Assembly: GCF_013033965.1 (NCBI RefSeq)
Contig: NZ_WQFE01000001.1
Location: forward strand, 682,001-746,000
DNA from: Ruegeria atlantica
Lineage (GTDB): Bacteria > Pseudomonadota > Alphaproteobacteria > Rhodobacterales > Rhodobacteraceae
Direction: 5' to 3'
Length of the DNA stretch: 64,000 bases
Part shown: positions 9,151-17,278 of the stretch, piece by piece
Layout: every line of letters starts with the position of its first letter
Position numbering within the stretch: the stretch's first letter is position 1
Notes under the pieces: model-generated
Database searches by the model: none
What the model was told of the DNA's origin: nothing
What the model saw: only the letters and a program-made list of their open reading frames with translations
Translations under genes and position numbers: made by a program

Positions 9151-10626
9151 ATGCTGGATACCAAAGTGACGAAACTGAACCTCAAAGACCCTTCTCTCTT
9201 GGAAACACGCGCTTACGTGAATGGAGAGTGGGTCACCAAGGAAACTACCTTTGCAGTCTTCAACCCAGCCAATGGTAATCTGATCGCGAATGTTGCCGAC
9301 ATGGATGCCGACGACACGCGTGGCGCGATCGACGCAGCATACGCTGCGAAGTCCGAGTGGGCAGAGCGTACAGGCAAGGAACGCGCCTTCATTTTGCGCA
9401 GATGGTACGACCTGCTGATTGAGAATACGGATGATCTGGCAATGATCCTTACCGCAGAAATGGGTAAACCTTTGGCCGAGGCCCGCGGCGAAATCCTTTA
9501 TGGTGCATCCTTCATTGAGTGGTTTTCTGAAGAAGCCAAACGGATTTATGGTGACGTTATCCCTGGTCACCAGCGCGACAAACGCATCATTGTTTTGAAA
9601 CAACCGGTGGGCGTTGTTGGGTCTATCACACCCTGGAACTTTCCAAATGCGATGATCGCGCGCAAGGTCGCGCCTGCGCTGGCTGTGGGCTGCACATTTG
9701 TTGCACGTCCCGCTGAACTCACTCCACTGTCAGCACTTGCCATGGCCGTGTTGGGTGAACGTGCTGGTATTCCGGCGGGCGTTTTCAACGTTATCCCATC
9801 ATCTGACAGTGCCGGAGTGGGCCAAGAACTCTGCGCGAATGAAAAGGTAGCCAAAATCACGTTCACCGGTTCCACACGGGTAGGCAAAATCCTGATGCGG
9901 CAGTGCTCGGATACCATTAAGAAAATGTCGCTGGAATTGGGTGGCAACGCGCCCTTCATCGTCTTTGATGACGCCGACATCGATGCAGCGGTCGAGGGTG
10001 CAATGATCGCAAAATACCGCAACAACGGGCAGACCTGTGTGTGTGCCAACCGTATTTATGTGCAGTCGGGTGTATACGAAGAATTCGCAAGAAAACTCCA
10101 AGAAAAAGTCTCCCGATTGAACGTCGGCAATGGCTTTAGCGATCACGTGACCATCGGACCTCTGATCAATGAGGCTGCAGTTGCAAAGGTTGAAGAACAC
10201 ATTGCTGATGCGACGTCTAAAGGCGCGACCATAGTCGAAGGTGGACAGCGTTCAGATCTTGGTGGCACATTTTTTGAACCAACCGTTTTGACAGGCGTGA
10301 CGCAGGGCATGAAGGTAGCCAAGGAAGAGACCTTTGGTCCAATCTCCCCGCTTTTTCGGTTCGAGGATGAAGCTGATGTCGTCGCCATGGCCAATGACAG
10401 TGAGTTCGGGCTGGCATCGTACTTCTACAGCCGTGATTTAACCTGTGTTTGGCGCGTTGCCGAGGCTTTGGAAAGCGGGATGGTCGGGATCAACACTGGC
10501 TTGATCTCAACTGAGGTGGCGCCCTTTGGCGGCATCAAGCAATCCGGACTGGGACGCGAGGGTGCTAAGTACGGTGCGGAGGACTTTTTGGAAGTAAAAT
10601 ACCTATGCCTTGGCGGAATAAGTTAA
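9151..10626 (+). CDS. NAD(P)-dependent aldehyde dehydrogenase, succinate-semialdehyde dehydrogenase-like
   Basis: 491 residues from ATG 9151 (AGAGG six bases upstream); a longer in-frame start at 9094 is less likely. Catalytic residues: general base Glu262 in SLELGGNAPFIVFDDAD and nucleophile Cys296 in NNGQTCVCANRIYV, with the double-Cys arrangement typical of GabD. Also TPWNFPNAMIARKVAPALA and GGIKQSGLGREG. Known family role: succinate semialdehyde (or 4-aminobutanal-type aldehyde) to acid. One oddity: the usual lysine of the KP(A/S)E cofactor motif is arginine here (VARPAELTP, residues 184-192). Divergent from the aminotransferase; the shared 231-bp spacer likely holds both promoters. Confidence 0.9.
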   Translation: MLDTKVTKLNLKDPSLLETRAYVNGEWVTKETTFAVFNPANGNLIANVADMDADDTRGAIDAAYAAKSEWAERTGKERAFILRRWYDLLIENTDDLAMILTAEMGKPLAEARGEILYGASFIEWFSEEAKRIYGDVIPGHQRDKRIIVLKQPVGVVGSITPWNFPNAMIARKVAPALAVGCTFVARPAELTPLSALAMAVLGERAGIPAGVFNVIPSSDSAGVGQELCANEKVAKITFTGSTRVGKILMRQCSDTIKKMSLELGGNAPFIVFDDADIDAAVEGAMIAKYRNNGQTCVCANRIYVQSGVYEEFARKLQEKVSRLNVGNGFSDHVTIGPLINEAAVAKVEEHIADATSKGATIVEGGQRSDLGGTFFEPTVLTGVTQGMKVAKEETFGPISPLFRFEDEADVVAMANDSEFGLASYFYSRDLTCVWRVAEALESGMVGINTGLISTEVAPFGGIKQSGLGREGAKYGAEDFLEVKYLCLGGIS

Positions 10627-11184
10627 GCTCGACACAATCAAATGACTGCTGTGGCAACAAACAAAAGGTTTGACACGCTAGATGGTTTCGCTGAGTAGCC
10701 CGTGAATCAAACCAAATTGTATCCTTCAAGCTTCGAAGAATGGCGGCAATGCTTGCTGCACCGCGGCGTATCGTCCTCGCCTCAATGTCTCTTTTGGGCC
10801 GTACTTACTAGTTGTGGTGGGAATATCGGCCATCGACTCTTTTTTGAGGGCCAGCAGGATTTGGACAAGCCAAACGCCCTTGGCCGTCAGGGTGAGGGCG
10901 CGCGCCCCCCTCGGGCAACCCTATTAGACAGGGCCGTGTCCTCGGCGGTGCCTGCGGACCGTACCACCCCTGTCGGATAGCATTGCCTCGCCGCCATCCG
11001 CGTTCGCCACGTGGCAGATCAGCAGGAACAGGCGCCTTAGGCGTCTGATCTGCAAATCAGCCTGATTTTCCAAAAAGAAAGTCAGGATCAACGAAATCAG
11101 TCTGGATGCTGGAGGAAGGAAGTTAGGCGCAAATGACAAGGTTCTGTCGCTGGTACCCATCGACACCATAGACACCGAAGCCTG
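10627..11184. other. Gene-poor stretch after the agmatine locus
   Basis: No convincing gene. Short open frames here lack a recognisable fold or ribosome site. The minus strand at about 11100-11184 continues the reading frame of the truncated HTH gene at 11185-11292 beyond its stop codon. No terminator, tRNA or clear promoter seen. Confidence 0.4.
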
Positions 11185-11292
11185 CTAAATCCCAAGCTCG
11201 CGGCTGATCTCAGCTAGTGAGCTTCCCACTAGCCTTAAACCACACTTGATCCGCTCATGCTTTCTAAGGTCGGTGGAAGTGGGCTGATGCAT
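11185..11292 (-). pseudogene. Remnant of a small Nlp/XRE-type HTH regulator with an in-frame TAG
   Basis: ATG at 11292 opens a 35-codon frame (KHERIKCGLRLVGSSLAEIS...) that ends at TAG 11187-11185. The sequence resembles the first helices of phage Nlp/Ner-like or XRE DNA-binding proteins. Beyond the TAG, in the same frame, it goes on QASVSMVSMGTS, which looks like the expected recognition-helix continuation, so the stop appears to interrupt an older gene. After that the similarity I can see fades. Probably a dead regulator from a mobile element; a genuine 35-residue peptide is less likely. Confidence 0.45.
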
Positions 11293-11499
11293 AAGCCAAG
11301 TCCTAACATCTTTTGAGGTTGTTCATTCTTCCCTCAATTTTAGCCAAAAATAAACTTTTTCCAATTTTTTCTGATGCTTACATTATGCACCCCTGATTTC
11401 GCGATGTTATAGTTTTGGTGCAAGAAATTGACAAAATCCGCTGAGTTTGTTGTCGCTGACTCGTGCGGCAGCTTTGCCAGGCAACTTGGGAGCTATTGA

Positions 11500-11796
11500 T
11501 TGCCCAGCGATGTGTCAGTGATGATTGAAGATGAGCGGAGGATGGTCGCAATCGCTGTCTCTGAAGGCGAATGGCGCTGTTATCTGCCGTCTGAAATTAA
11601 GAAAATCTACAATCAGTCGGACACCTTGCGATCGATGGCACTGTTTCTCGGAATCACGCCCCTACTCGCCAGAAAAGCGCTTCAACTTGCAGGTGTTGAC
11701 TACCTTCGCGATCTCTATGGAAAGCGCCAAACCGGCAAATCCTTTAAGGAAATTGCGACCGACAATGGAATGAAGCGATCAACGCTGACAAAATGA
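11500..11796 (+). CDS. Hypothetical HTH protein, N-terminal part of a probable frameshifted gene
   Basis: 98 codons from TTG 11500, or from ATG 11521. I do not recognise a named family. The C-terminal part (GKSFKEIATDNGMKRSTLTK) reads as the beginning of a helix-turn-helix and stops abruptly at TGA 11794-11796. The next open frame starts at ATG 11793 in the -1 frame and continues the helix naturally (MIKQRGWPVKPGRPRRL). The shift occurs at an A-run (ACAAAAT). The neighbourhood is AT-richer than the flanking operons, suggesting acquired DNA. Confidence 0.45.
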   Translation: MPSDVSVMIEDERRMVAIAVSEGEWRCYLPSEIKKIYNQSDTLRSMALFLGITPLLARKALQLAGVDYLRDLYGKRQTGKSFKEIATDNGMKRSTLTK

Positions 11797-12041
11797 TCAA
11801 GCAAAGGGGGTGGCCGGTGAAACCGGGAAGGCCACGCCGTCTGTTTTCTCAGTACCAGCTGGCCAAGGCCGCGATGCAATGCAAGACAGTCAATTCCGTT
11901 GCACGCAAACTCCGAGTGCATTGGAGCACTGCCAAACGGATGCTCTCGTCAGAGAAGCTCTTGGCGAAGCTAAACAGTAGGTACTTTTTGGTTGTTGGAG
12001 ATGGATTTCTTGGCCGCGCTCAGACGCAGCTGAGGATTTAG
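11793..12041 (+). CDS. Hypothetical HTH protein, C-terminal part of the same probable frameshifted gene
   Basis: 82 codons overlapping the previous gene by four bases (ATGA). It completes the basic HTH begun upstream (GRPRR patch) and contains a second HTH-like stretch, TVNSVARKLRVHWSTAKRML. Either a coupled two-protein arrangement, programmed -1 slippage at the A-run, or a single DNA-binding protein broken by a one-base deletion. The last is my preference. Function unknown. Confidence 0.4.
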   Translation: MIKQRGWPVKPGRPRRLFSQYQLAKAAMQCKTVNSVARKLRVHWSTAKRMLSSEKLLAKLNSRYFLVVGDGFLGRAQTQLRI

Positions 12042-12206
12042 CTGGGTGTCAACATTGCGACGTTGACAATGATGACCGGCCCCATCCGGACATCCAATCT
12101 AACCAAGATTGCTGCACTGCGACTTCTGCGAAGCGGACATTGATCCGGACAGAGTAGGAGTGGTTTGGGAATACTGACGAGCTTGTTTGATGGCGCTATG
12201 GCGAAC

Positions 12207-12887
12207 TCATCCAAGCAGTTCTCGTATTTCACCATTTTCGAGTACGGCACTCTCACGAGGATCGCGCATGGGTGATTCCAGCATTGCACGAGCCAGTTCG
12301 TCGGAGGTCACTCCGATTTTCGGCATAAGCCTTTGGAGCGGCTTGAAGACATAATCTGCTGGTTTCCAACTGCTCCTCGGCCCGGAAGGCGCAATATAAC
12401 CCGGACGGAAAGCGAACTTCCGTTCGAGGGCGGAGGCGAACAGTGCGCTCTCTGCCTCGCCCTTGATCTTCAATGCAAACGACATGCCGCCACCGTCGGG
12501 TCGAGCACCTTGGGCGGAAAACAAACAGAACGTGGCATTTGGGGAGACCTTTTCGCAGGCAGAGAGCAAAGCACGTAGCCATTCAACGGTGATTTCCTCG
12601 TATTCCGCACGGCTGACGCGCGAGGAATAGGTGGCCAGGCAGTTGAAGACCGTATCGATACCATTCAAGTGAGTTTCGATTGCCTGAGCATCGCCGAACG
12701 ATGAGAATTTTGTTTCGCTCAGCTTGGCGTGATCTCGGCCCGACGGTCTGCGCCCAAGCGACACAACCTCTTGCGTGCTATCCTCGTTCAGTAAGGCAGA
12801 GAGAACCGATGACCCCACCATCCCGGTCGCCCCGGTCAGCAGAACCCGCCCAAGTGGTCGCGGTGTCTTGTCAGATGGATTGGGCAC
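12207..12887 (-). CDS. NAD(P)-binding Rossmann-fold oxidoreductase/epimerase-like protein
   Basis: 226 residues. The N-terminal dinucleotide-binding motif GATGMVGSSV (about residues 18-27) and the following strand with VVSLGRR mark an atypical/extended SDR of the NAD(P)H-binding (NmrA/HTATIP2-like) type. FCLFSAQGA and FAFRPGYIAPSG occupy the usual catalytic-strand positions, but no clear YxxxK is seen, so it may be a reductase-like or regulatory member. Last gene of the minus operon starting at 15555. Its ATG lies 17 bases inside the upstream SRPBCC gene. Confidence 0.75.
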   Translation of the reverse strand: MPNPSDKTPRPLGRVLLTGATGMVGSSVLSALLNEDSTQEVVSLGRRPSGRDHAKLSETKFSSFGDAQAIETHLNGIDTVFNCLATYSSRVSRAEYEEITVEWLRALLSACEKVSPNATFCLFSAQGARPDGGGMSFALKIKGEAESALFASALERKFAFRPGYIAPSGPRSSWKPADYVFKPLQRLMPKIGVTSDELARAMLESPMRDPRESAVLENGEIRELLG

Positions 12888-13350
12888 GACGTTCTGCCTC
12901 AGCCTTCAAGCCGCGATTGAAGGCCTTGTAGCCGTCCACGTACATCTTTGCCAAACGACCGCCCATCAGGAACGTGATGCCCCCCATAATCTCGTCGGAT
13001 TGCACGAAGCGGGTTGTCCCATCTTCTAGAGGCTCGACCTGGAAATGATGGTTGTCGCGAATGCCGCCTGGTCCCTTCTCGGCCCAATAGAACTGCGTTC
13101 CGTCCACGACTGTGATTGTGTGATCCAACGTAGTCAGCTTCTCCTTTGATGCATCAAGTTGAAAGTCGACGGTGATCTTCGAACCGTCCTTGATCTCACC
13201 CTTGATACCGACGAGAAACGCAGCCCAGTTCCCGTAGTTGGCCGCGTCAGTCAGTACCGACCATACCACCTCTGGCGGCGCATCGATCACGATGTCGGTG
13301 TGAATCCTGTGATGCGAGAAGCTCACCTTTTCCGATGATCCGTTTTCCAT
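12871..13350 (-). CDS. SRPBCC-family (polyketide cyclase/START-like) protein
   Basis: 159 residues with the SRPBCC pattern: IDAPPEVVWSVLTDAANYGNWAAF (residues about 19-42), then beta strands KITVDFQLDAS and HHFQVEPLEDGTTRFVQSDEI, and a long C-terminal helix ending in KAFNRGLKAEAERRAQSI. Members bind hydrophobic ligands or act as cyclases. Its position among reductases suggests a role on a lipid, sterol or polyketide-like substrate (inference). No signal peptide, presumably cytosolic. Confidence 0.8.
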   Translation of the reverse strand: MENGSSEKVSFSHHRIHTDIVIDAPPEVVWSVLTDAANYGNWAAFLVGIKGEIKDGSKITVDFQLDASKEKLTTLDHTITVVDGTQFYWAEKGPGGIRDNHHFQVEPLEDGTTRFVQSDEIMGGITFLMGGRLAKMYVDGYKAFNRGLKAEAERRAQSI

Positions 13351-13368
13351 GACTTTCTTCCTTACGTC

Positions 13369-13833
13369 TCAGGCACTGATTGGCCACAGGCCATCCCTGC
13401 CCTGAACTGTGATCCTCCCGAACCGATCCCGCATGCGCTTGGATCGGAAGAGATAGATCGAGATGATGATGTAGTTGATGCACTCCTGAACAAAGTTCCG
13501 GTAGCGATCCGGGCTTTCCAGCATATCGAATGTCTGTACCGCACACATGGTGGCAAGCGCGGTGAACATGACCAGCATGGCAATCGGCGTGAAGCTCCAG
13601 CACAGGAAGTATCCAAGGAGAAAGGTGGCCCCAGATGCGGTGATCAGTATCCAATGGAGTGTCTGCATACCGACCGGGAAAGTCGCGTTCTGCAGTGGCA
13701 TCAACGGCGCGAAACCCGTGAAGTACTCCAGAAACCCGAGCAACCCCCAGCCCAGCATGATCATCGATGCGAGCACGATCAGAAACTCGAAGCCTCGCGA
13801 GGTACGGTCCATTAGTGTCGTCATCAGACTCAC
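13369..13833 (-). CDS. Predicted four-helix inner-membrane protein of unknown function
   Basis: 154 residues with four hydrophobic segments (about residues 15-38, 54-74, 75-100 and 118-135) and a basic C-terminal tail (FRSKRMRDRFGR). No family recognised. Its start overlaps the stop of the upstream SDR gene (ATGA at 13833-13830), so it is part of the operon; an internal ATG at 13824 is possible. It might anchor the pathway at the membrane or transport its substrate; nothing in sequence decides this. Confidence 0.7.
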   Translation of the reverse strand: MSLMTTLMDRTSRGFEFLIVLASMIMLGWGLLGFLEYFTGFAPLMPLQNATFPVGMQTLHWILITASGATFLLGYFLCWSFTPIAMLVMFTALATMCAVQTFDMLESPDRYRNFVQECINYIIISIYLFRSKRMRDRFGRITVQGRDGLWPISA

Positions 13834-14663
13834 CCCAACATCCGCATCATAAACCGATCGAACATGCGGTCGCTTAGGATACGACGGAAGAAAATGGCCT
13901 GCCTGACGCCGACACCGGCGGCGTAGCGGGTTTTGGGCTTCGGTATCTGGATTGCCCCGACGATGACCTTGGCAATCACGCTGGGTGGAGAGGCCGTGCC
14001 GTTCTCCGCACTCATGTTGCGGAACCAGTTCGCCATCTTCCGCGCGATGGCGCTGTACGGACCGCTTCCCGAGGTCTCGAGCAACGGATCGATAAAGCCG
14101 CCCGTGATCTCGGTATCGATCGCGCCGGGGCGAACGATCACCACATCAATCCCGAATTGTGCTGTTTCGGCTCGAAGACAATCGCTGAAGCCTTCGAGCG
14201 CGAACTTGCTCGAGACGTACCAGGCTGCCAAAGGTGCGTGCACCTTCCCCTCGCCGGACGACACATTGATGATTTTGCCCCACCCCTGCTGGCGCATATG
14301 CGGCAGGACCAATTGGGTCAGGCGGCCAAGCCCGAAGAAATTGACGTCGAACTGATAGCGAGCCTTGTCGATGTCCGTTTCCTCGACCGACCCATAGACA
14401 GACAGGCCGGCATTGTTGACGAGGATGTCGACACCGCCATGGTCGCGCTCGATCTGTTCGACTACAGCGACAACGTCCCCCTCCTTGGTCACGTCCATCT
14501 TGATCGGGATGCATCCAAGCGCTTTCAGGTCGTCCATGATCTCAACCCGGCGCGCAACTGGATAGACCACATGCCCTTCCTTGACGAGCGCTTCTGCGGT
14601 GGCCTTGCCGATACCGCTGGACGCGCCGGTCACAAGGGCAACTCTCTTTTCATTGTTGTTCAT
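13830..14663 (-). CDS. Short-chain dehydrogenase/reductase (classical SDR)
   Basis: 277 residues from ATG 14663, preceded by GAGGG; a longer start at 14684 would lie inside the upstream gene. Cofactor motif TGASSGIGKA (residues about 12-21), NNAGLSVYG near 86-94, catalytic Ser in NVSSGEGK and YVSSKFALEGF (YxxxK) near 155-165, then RPGAIDTEI. Substrate unknown. The C-terminus is long and basic with LSDRMFDRFMMRML, possibly membrane-associating. Overlaps the neighbouring genes on both sides in the operon. Confidence 0.88.
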   Translation of the reverse strand: MNNNEKRVALVTGASSGIGKATAEALVKEGHVVYPVARRVEIMDDLKALGCIPIKMDVTKEGDVVAVVEQIERDHGGVDILVNNAGLSVYGSVEETDIDKARYQFDVNFFGLGRLTQLVLPHMRQQGWGKIINVSSGEGKVHAPLAAWYVSSKFALEGFSDCLRAETAQFGIDVVIVRPGAIDTEITGGFIDPLLETSGSGPYSAIARKMANWFRNMSAENGTASPPSVIAKVIVGAIQIPKPKTRYAAGVGVRQAIFFRRILSDRMFDRFMMRMLG

Positions 14664-14673
14664 GGCTTCGCCC

Positions 14674-15555
14674 TCAAACAGCAAATGTTTGACCGGTCAT
14701 CTCTTCCGAGAGCAACCAGAGACGCTTGGCCACATCATGATCGTTGCAGATCGGATTGCGGATCGCGACGCCAGTCTCCCCGCTCATCTCCTCGGGGCCA
14801 GTCGGACCATAGTAGTCCCCACCCTCGACCTCCTCAGACAGGGCGGCAAACAGTGACGGCTTGGCAGCGTCTTCGTTGGAATGCAGCAGTTGCTCGACTT
14901 GCGCCTTCATCGCCTCGCGAGAGGCTTCGTCCAGATCCTGGAATAGGCCGGAATCGGAACCACCTGGATGCACAGTCAGCGACTTCAAATTCTTGCCGGA
15001 CGCCCGAAGACGGCGGTCCAACTCGTCGCCGAACAGGAGACAGGCGAGCTTGGACTGTCCGTAGGCCAAACCCGGATTCTGCCCACAGGTCAGATCATCG
15101 AAGTGAATGCTGGCGCCCTTGTGCGCAATGCTCGACAGCGAAACGATCCGCGATGCTGGGTTATCCGGGATCAGGTCGATCAGAAGTGCGGTGAGAAGGA
15201 AATGCCCGATATGGTTGGTGGCGAATTGCAGATCGACGCCTTCGGCATTGGTTTGCGCCGAATAAAGAAGGATTCCCGCGTTGTTGATCAGGACATCAAG
15301 CTTCGCATAGCGGTCGCGAAACGCTTTAGCAAACGCTCGGACCGAACTGAGATCACTGAGGTCCAGCGCGATGATATCGAGCGACGCTGAGGGAACACGC
15401 GTGGCAACTTCTGCCTTGGCAGCTTCGGCTTTCTCCTGGCTACGGCAGGCCATGACGACGTGAAAACCGGCCTTGGCCATGCCGACCGTTGTTTCAAATC
15501 CAATGCCGTTGTTTGCACCGGTGACGATAGCGATTCTTCGAGATTGTGCAGACAT
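14674..15555 (-). CDS. Short-chain dehydrogenase/reductase (retinol dehydrogenase/WWOX-like)
   Basis: 293 residues, first gene of the five-gene minus operon. TGANNGIGFET at residues about 12-22, NNAGILLYSAQTNAEGVD near 90-107, NHIGHFLLTALL typical of the RDH/WWOX branch, catalytic Ser in IVSLSSIAHKG and YGQSKLACLLF (YxxxK). Known relatives reduce retinoid-, steroid- or protochlorophyllide-like ketones; substrate here unknown. Divergent from the TetR gene at 15636, with an inverted repeat in the 80-base spacer. Confidence 0.88.
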   Translation of the reverse strand: MSAQSRRIAIVTGANNGIGFETTVGMAKAGFHVVMACRSQEKAEAAKAEVATRVPSASLDIIALDLSDLSSVRAFAKAFRDRYAKLDVLINNAGILLYSAQTNAEGVDLQFATNHIGHFLLTALLIDLIPDNPASRIVSLSSIAHKGASIHFDDLTCGQNPGLAYGQSKLACLLFGDELDRRLRASGKNLKSLTVHPGGSDSGLFQDLDEASREAMKAQVEQLLHSNEDAAKPSLFAALSEEVEGGDYYGPTGPEEMSGETGVAIRNPICNDHDVAKRLWLLSEEMTGQTFAV

Positions 15556-15596
15556 ATCAAATCCTGACGAGTTGACAGTTCGTGTATGATTGTCAT

Positions 15597-15629
15597 CATA
15601 TTGACACTCAGCGTCCGTTTGTCAATATG
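15597..15629. promoter_or_regulatory. Inverted repeat, probable TetR operator
   Basis: Perfect 10-base arms CATATTGACA and TGTCAATATG separated by 13 bases, between the SDR operon start (15555) and the TetR start (15636). The arms contain TTGACA-like hexamers on both strands, so bound protein could block both divergent promoters. The nearby TTGACA at 15572-15577 may be another promoter element. Confidence 0.7.
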
Positions 15630-15635
15630 TAAATC

Positions 15636-16199
15636 ATGGAAGATCGCTACGGATACATCATCGAGGCCGCGAAAGGCCTGTTTCTTCGCTACGGGGTGAA
15701 GCGAACCGGCATGAACGATATTGCCGAGGCCGCGGGCATTTCTCGCCAGACTCTCTACAAGGCATTTGCCAATAAGGATGAGGTGTTACAGGCTACGATA
15801 CGGTCCCTGGCGGACAAAGTTGTCCTGGATATCGAGGCCGGACTGGACAAGGCCTCCGGCCTTGGCGCGCAACTGGATCTCATTTTCAAACACACCGTCA
15901 TTGAACACTATGACTTCCTGCAATCCTCGCCCAATGCCGAGGACATCATTGCGGGCGTGACAGCCTCCAGTCAGGAAGAGCTTGAGGCAGGCGCAAAGAG
16001 AAACACCGAGATCATTGCGCGAGTTTTGGAACCCTTCTCTGGCTATATCGAGACGTGTGACCTAACCGTCAGCCAGTATGCCGACTTCATTCAGCGTTCT
16101 GCGACTGCCACAAAATACAGTGCCAAGAGCAGAAAGCACTTGCTTGAACTTTTGGCTGCGCTTCGGGTGTCGGCATTGAAGGTGACGGGTACCGATTAG
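15636..16199 (+). CDS. TetR/AcrR family transcriptional regulator
   Basis: 187 residues. The N-terminal HTH (residues about 8-54) reads GVKRTGMNDIAEAAGISRQTLYKAFANKDEVLQATI, a classic TetR DNA-binding domain. The rest is a helical ligand domain with no recognisable signature. Divergently paired with the SDR operon and next to the 33-base inverted repeat, so it most likely represses that operon and itself until a substrate-like ligand binds. Confidence 0.9.
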   Translation: MEDRYGYIIEAAKGLFLRYGVKRTGMNDIAEAAGISRQTLYKAFANKDEVLQATIRSLADKVVLDIEAGLDKASGLGAQLDLIFKHTVIEHYDFLQSSPNAEDIIAGVTASSQEELEAGAKRNTEIIARVLEPFSGYIETCDLTVSQYADFIQRSATATKYSAKSRKHLLELLAALRVSALKVTGTD

Positions 16200-16207
16200 G
16201 GGGCCAC

Positions 16208-16275
16208 GACGGCCCATTGCGGACTTTGGTCCAAAGCGGCTCAGCTGCGTCGCAGCAACTGCAAAGCAGAAATTC
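16208..16275 (+). repeat. Intergenic mosaic repeat, copy 1
   Basis: Begins with the 5' module GACGGCCCATTGCGGAC shared with copies at 25418, 26926 and 58613. It includes the short dyads CTTTGG-T-CCAAAG and GCTGCG-T-CGCAGC, then AAAGCAGAAATTCG. Lies just after the TetR stop. Confidence 0.5.
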
Positions 16276-16321
16276 GTTTGGTTTCAGTCCAGCGAAATGC
16301 CTCCGCCAACTCAACTCTTTC

Positions 16322-17278
16322 TTAGGTATCCGACTGGCCAACCTGATGTGCGTCGTAGCTCGCTTCCAGTTCGCCTCTCAGAAACTGTCCAAAATTCAGG
16401 GCATCGAATTTAGCAACCCCTGTCCCCGACAGCGGCGCAATTTCAGCGGAGACATGTGGGTCGAAGAAGAACGGCACGGAATAGCGCTGTTGCCCGGTCG
16501 CGTTAATCACCCGGTGCGGGGTGGACAACAGCTTTCCGTTGGAGAGCCGGTGCAGCATATCGCCTACATTGACCACGAAGGCATTGTCGATTGGCGGTGC
16601 ATCCACCCAACGGCCCGCGGGCGTCTGGACTTGCAAACCACCAACATCGTCCTGTGCAAGCAATGTCAGACATCCAAAGTCCTTGTGGGGGGCAGATCCG
16701 AACAGATCATCTGGCGCCTGTGCCGGTTGTGGTGGATAGTGAAGCAGGCGTAGCCAAGTCGTTGGCGTCTGGAATGCACTGAGGATCGAGTGATCGGCAA
16801 CGCCAATTGCATCAAGGGCCAGACCCATGAGCTTGCTACCCAGGTTTATCATCGCCTCGGCATAGGCCTCGCAGGCCTCTCGGAACCCTTCCAGAGCAGG
16901 CCATTGGTTTGGTCCGGACAGATAGACGGCAGGGTCGACCTCGGGATCCTCGCGCATCATCATGAACGACGCGGACTGATTGGGCTTAGTCACCTTTGCC
17001 AGATCAGAGTTCACGTCCGTGGATGTGTTGATCGCGATGTAGCCACGATGGCATTTATTAAGCGCTATTGCCTGTTTTTCGACCTCCGGCAGTGCATGAA
17101 ACGCCCTTGAGGCGGCAAACACGGCAGCGCGTAAGTCAGGATCAACGCCGTGATTAATTACATAACCAAATCCGGTTTTTCCGTAGGCTTCGGCGAATTC
17201 CAAGGCGAGGTTGGACGTGTCTTCGCCCTGGATCAGCGGTGCAAGATCAAGCACCGGGATTTGTGTGAATTCAGTCAT
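16322..17278 (-). CDS. 2-oxoglutarate/Fe(II)-dependent oxygenase, isopenicillin N synthase-like family
   Basis: 318 residues from ATG 17278 with GGAGACC upstream. N-terminal DIOX_N part (IPVLDLAPLI, GFGYVINHGVD). The catalytic facial triad is visible: His and Asp in PHKDFGCLTLLAQDD (near 190-205) and distal His in STPHRVINA, with the 2-oxoglutarate-binding RxS in QRYSVPFFFDP. Bacterial members hydroxylate or cleave small molecules; substrate unknown. It stands alone, without an obvious operon partner. Confidence 0.88.
   Translation of the reverse strand: MTEFTQIPVLDLAPLIQGEDTSNLALEFAEAYGKTGFGYVINHGVDPDLRAAVFAASRAFHALPEVEKQAIALNKCHRGYIAINTSTDVNSDLAKVTKPNQSASFMMMREDPEVDPAVYLSGPNQWPALEGFREACEAYAEAMINLGSKLMGLALDAIGVADHSILSAFQTPTTWLRLLHYPPQPAQAPDDLFGSAPHKDFGCLTLLAQDDVGGLQVQTPAGRWVDAPPIDNAFVVNVGDMLHRLSNGKLLSTPHRVINATGQQRYSVPFFFDPHVSAEIAPLSGTGVAKFDALNFGQFLRGELEASYDAHQVGQSDT

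Noticed and set aside
10702-10980. 92-codon plus-strand open frame
   Set aside because: No ribosome site, no recognisable domain, odd composition; looks like non-coding remains.
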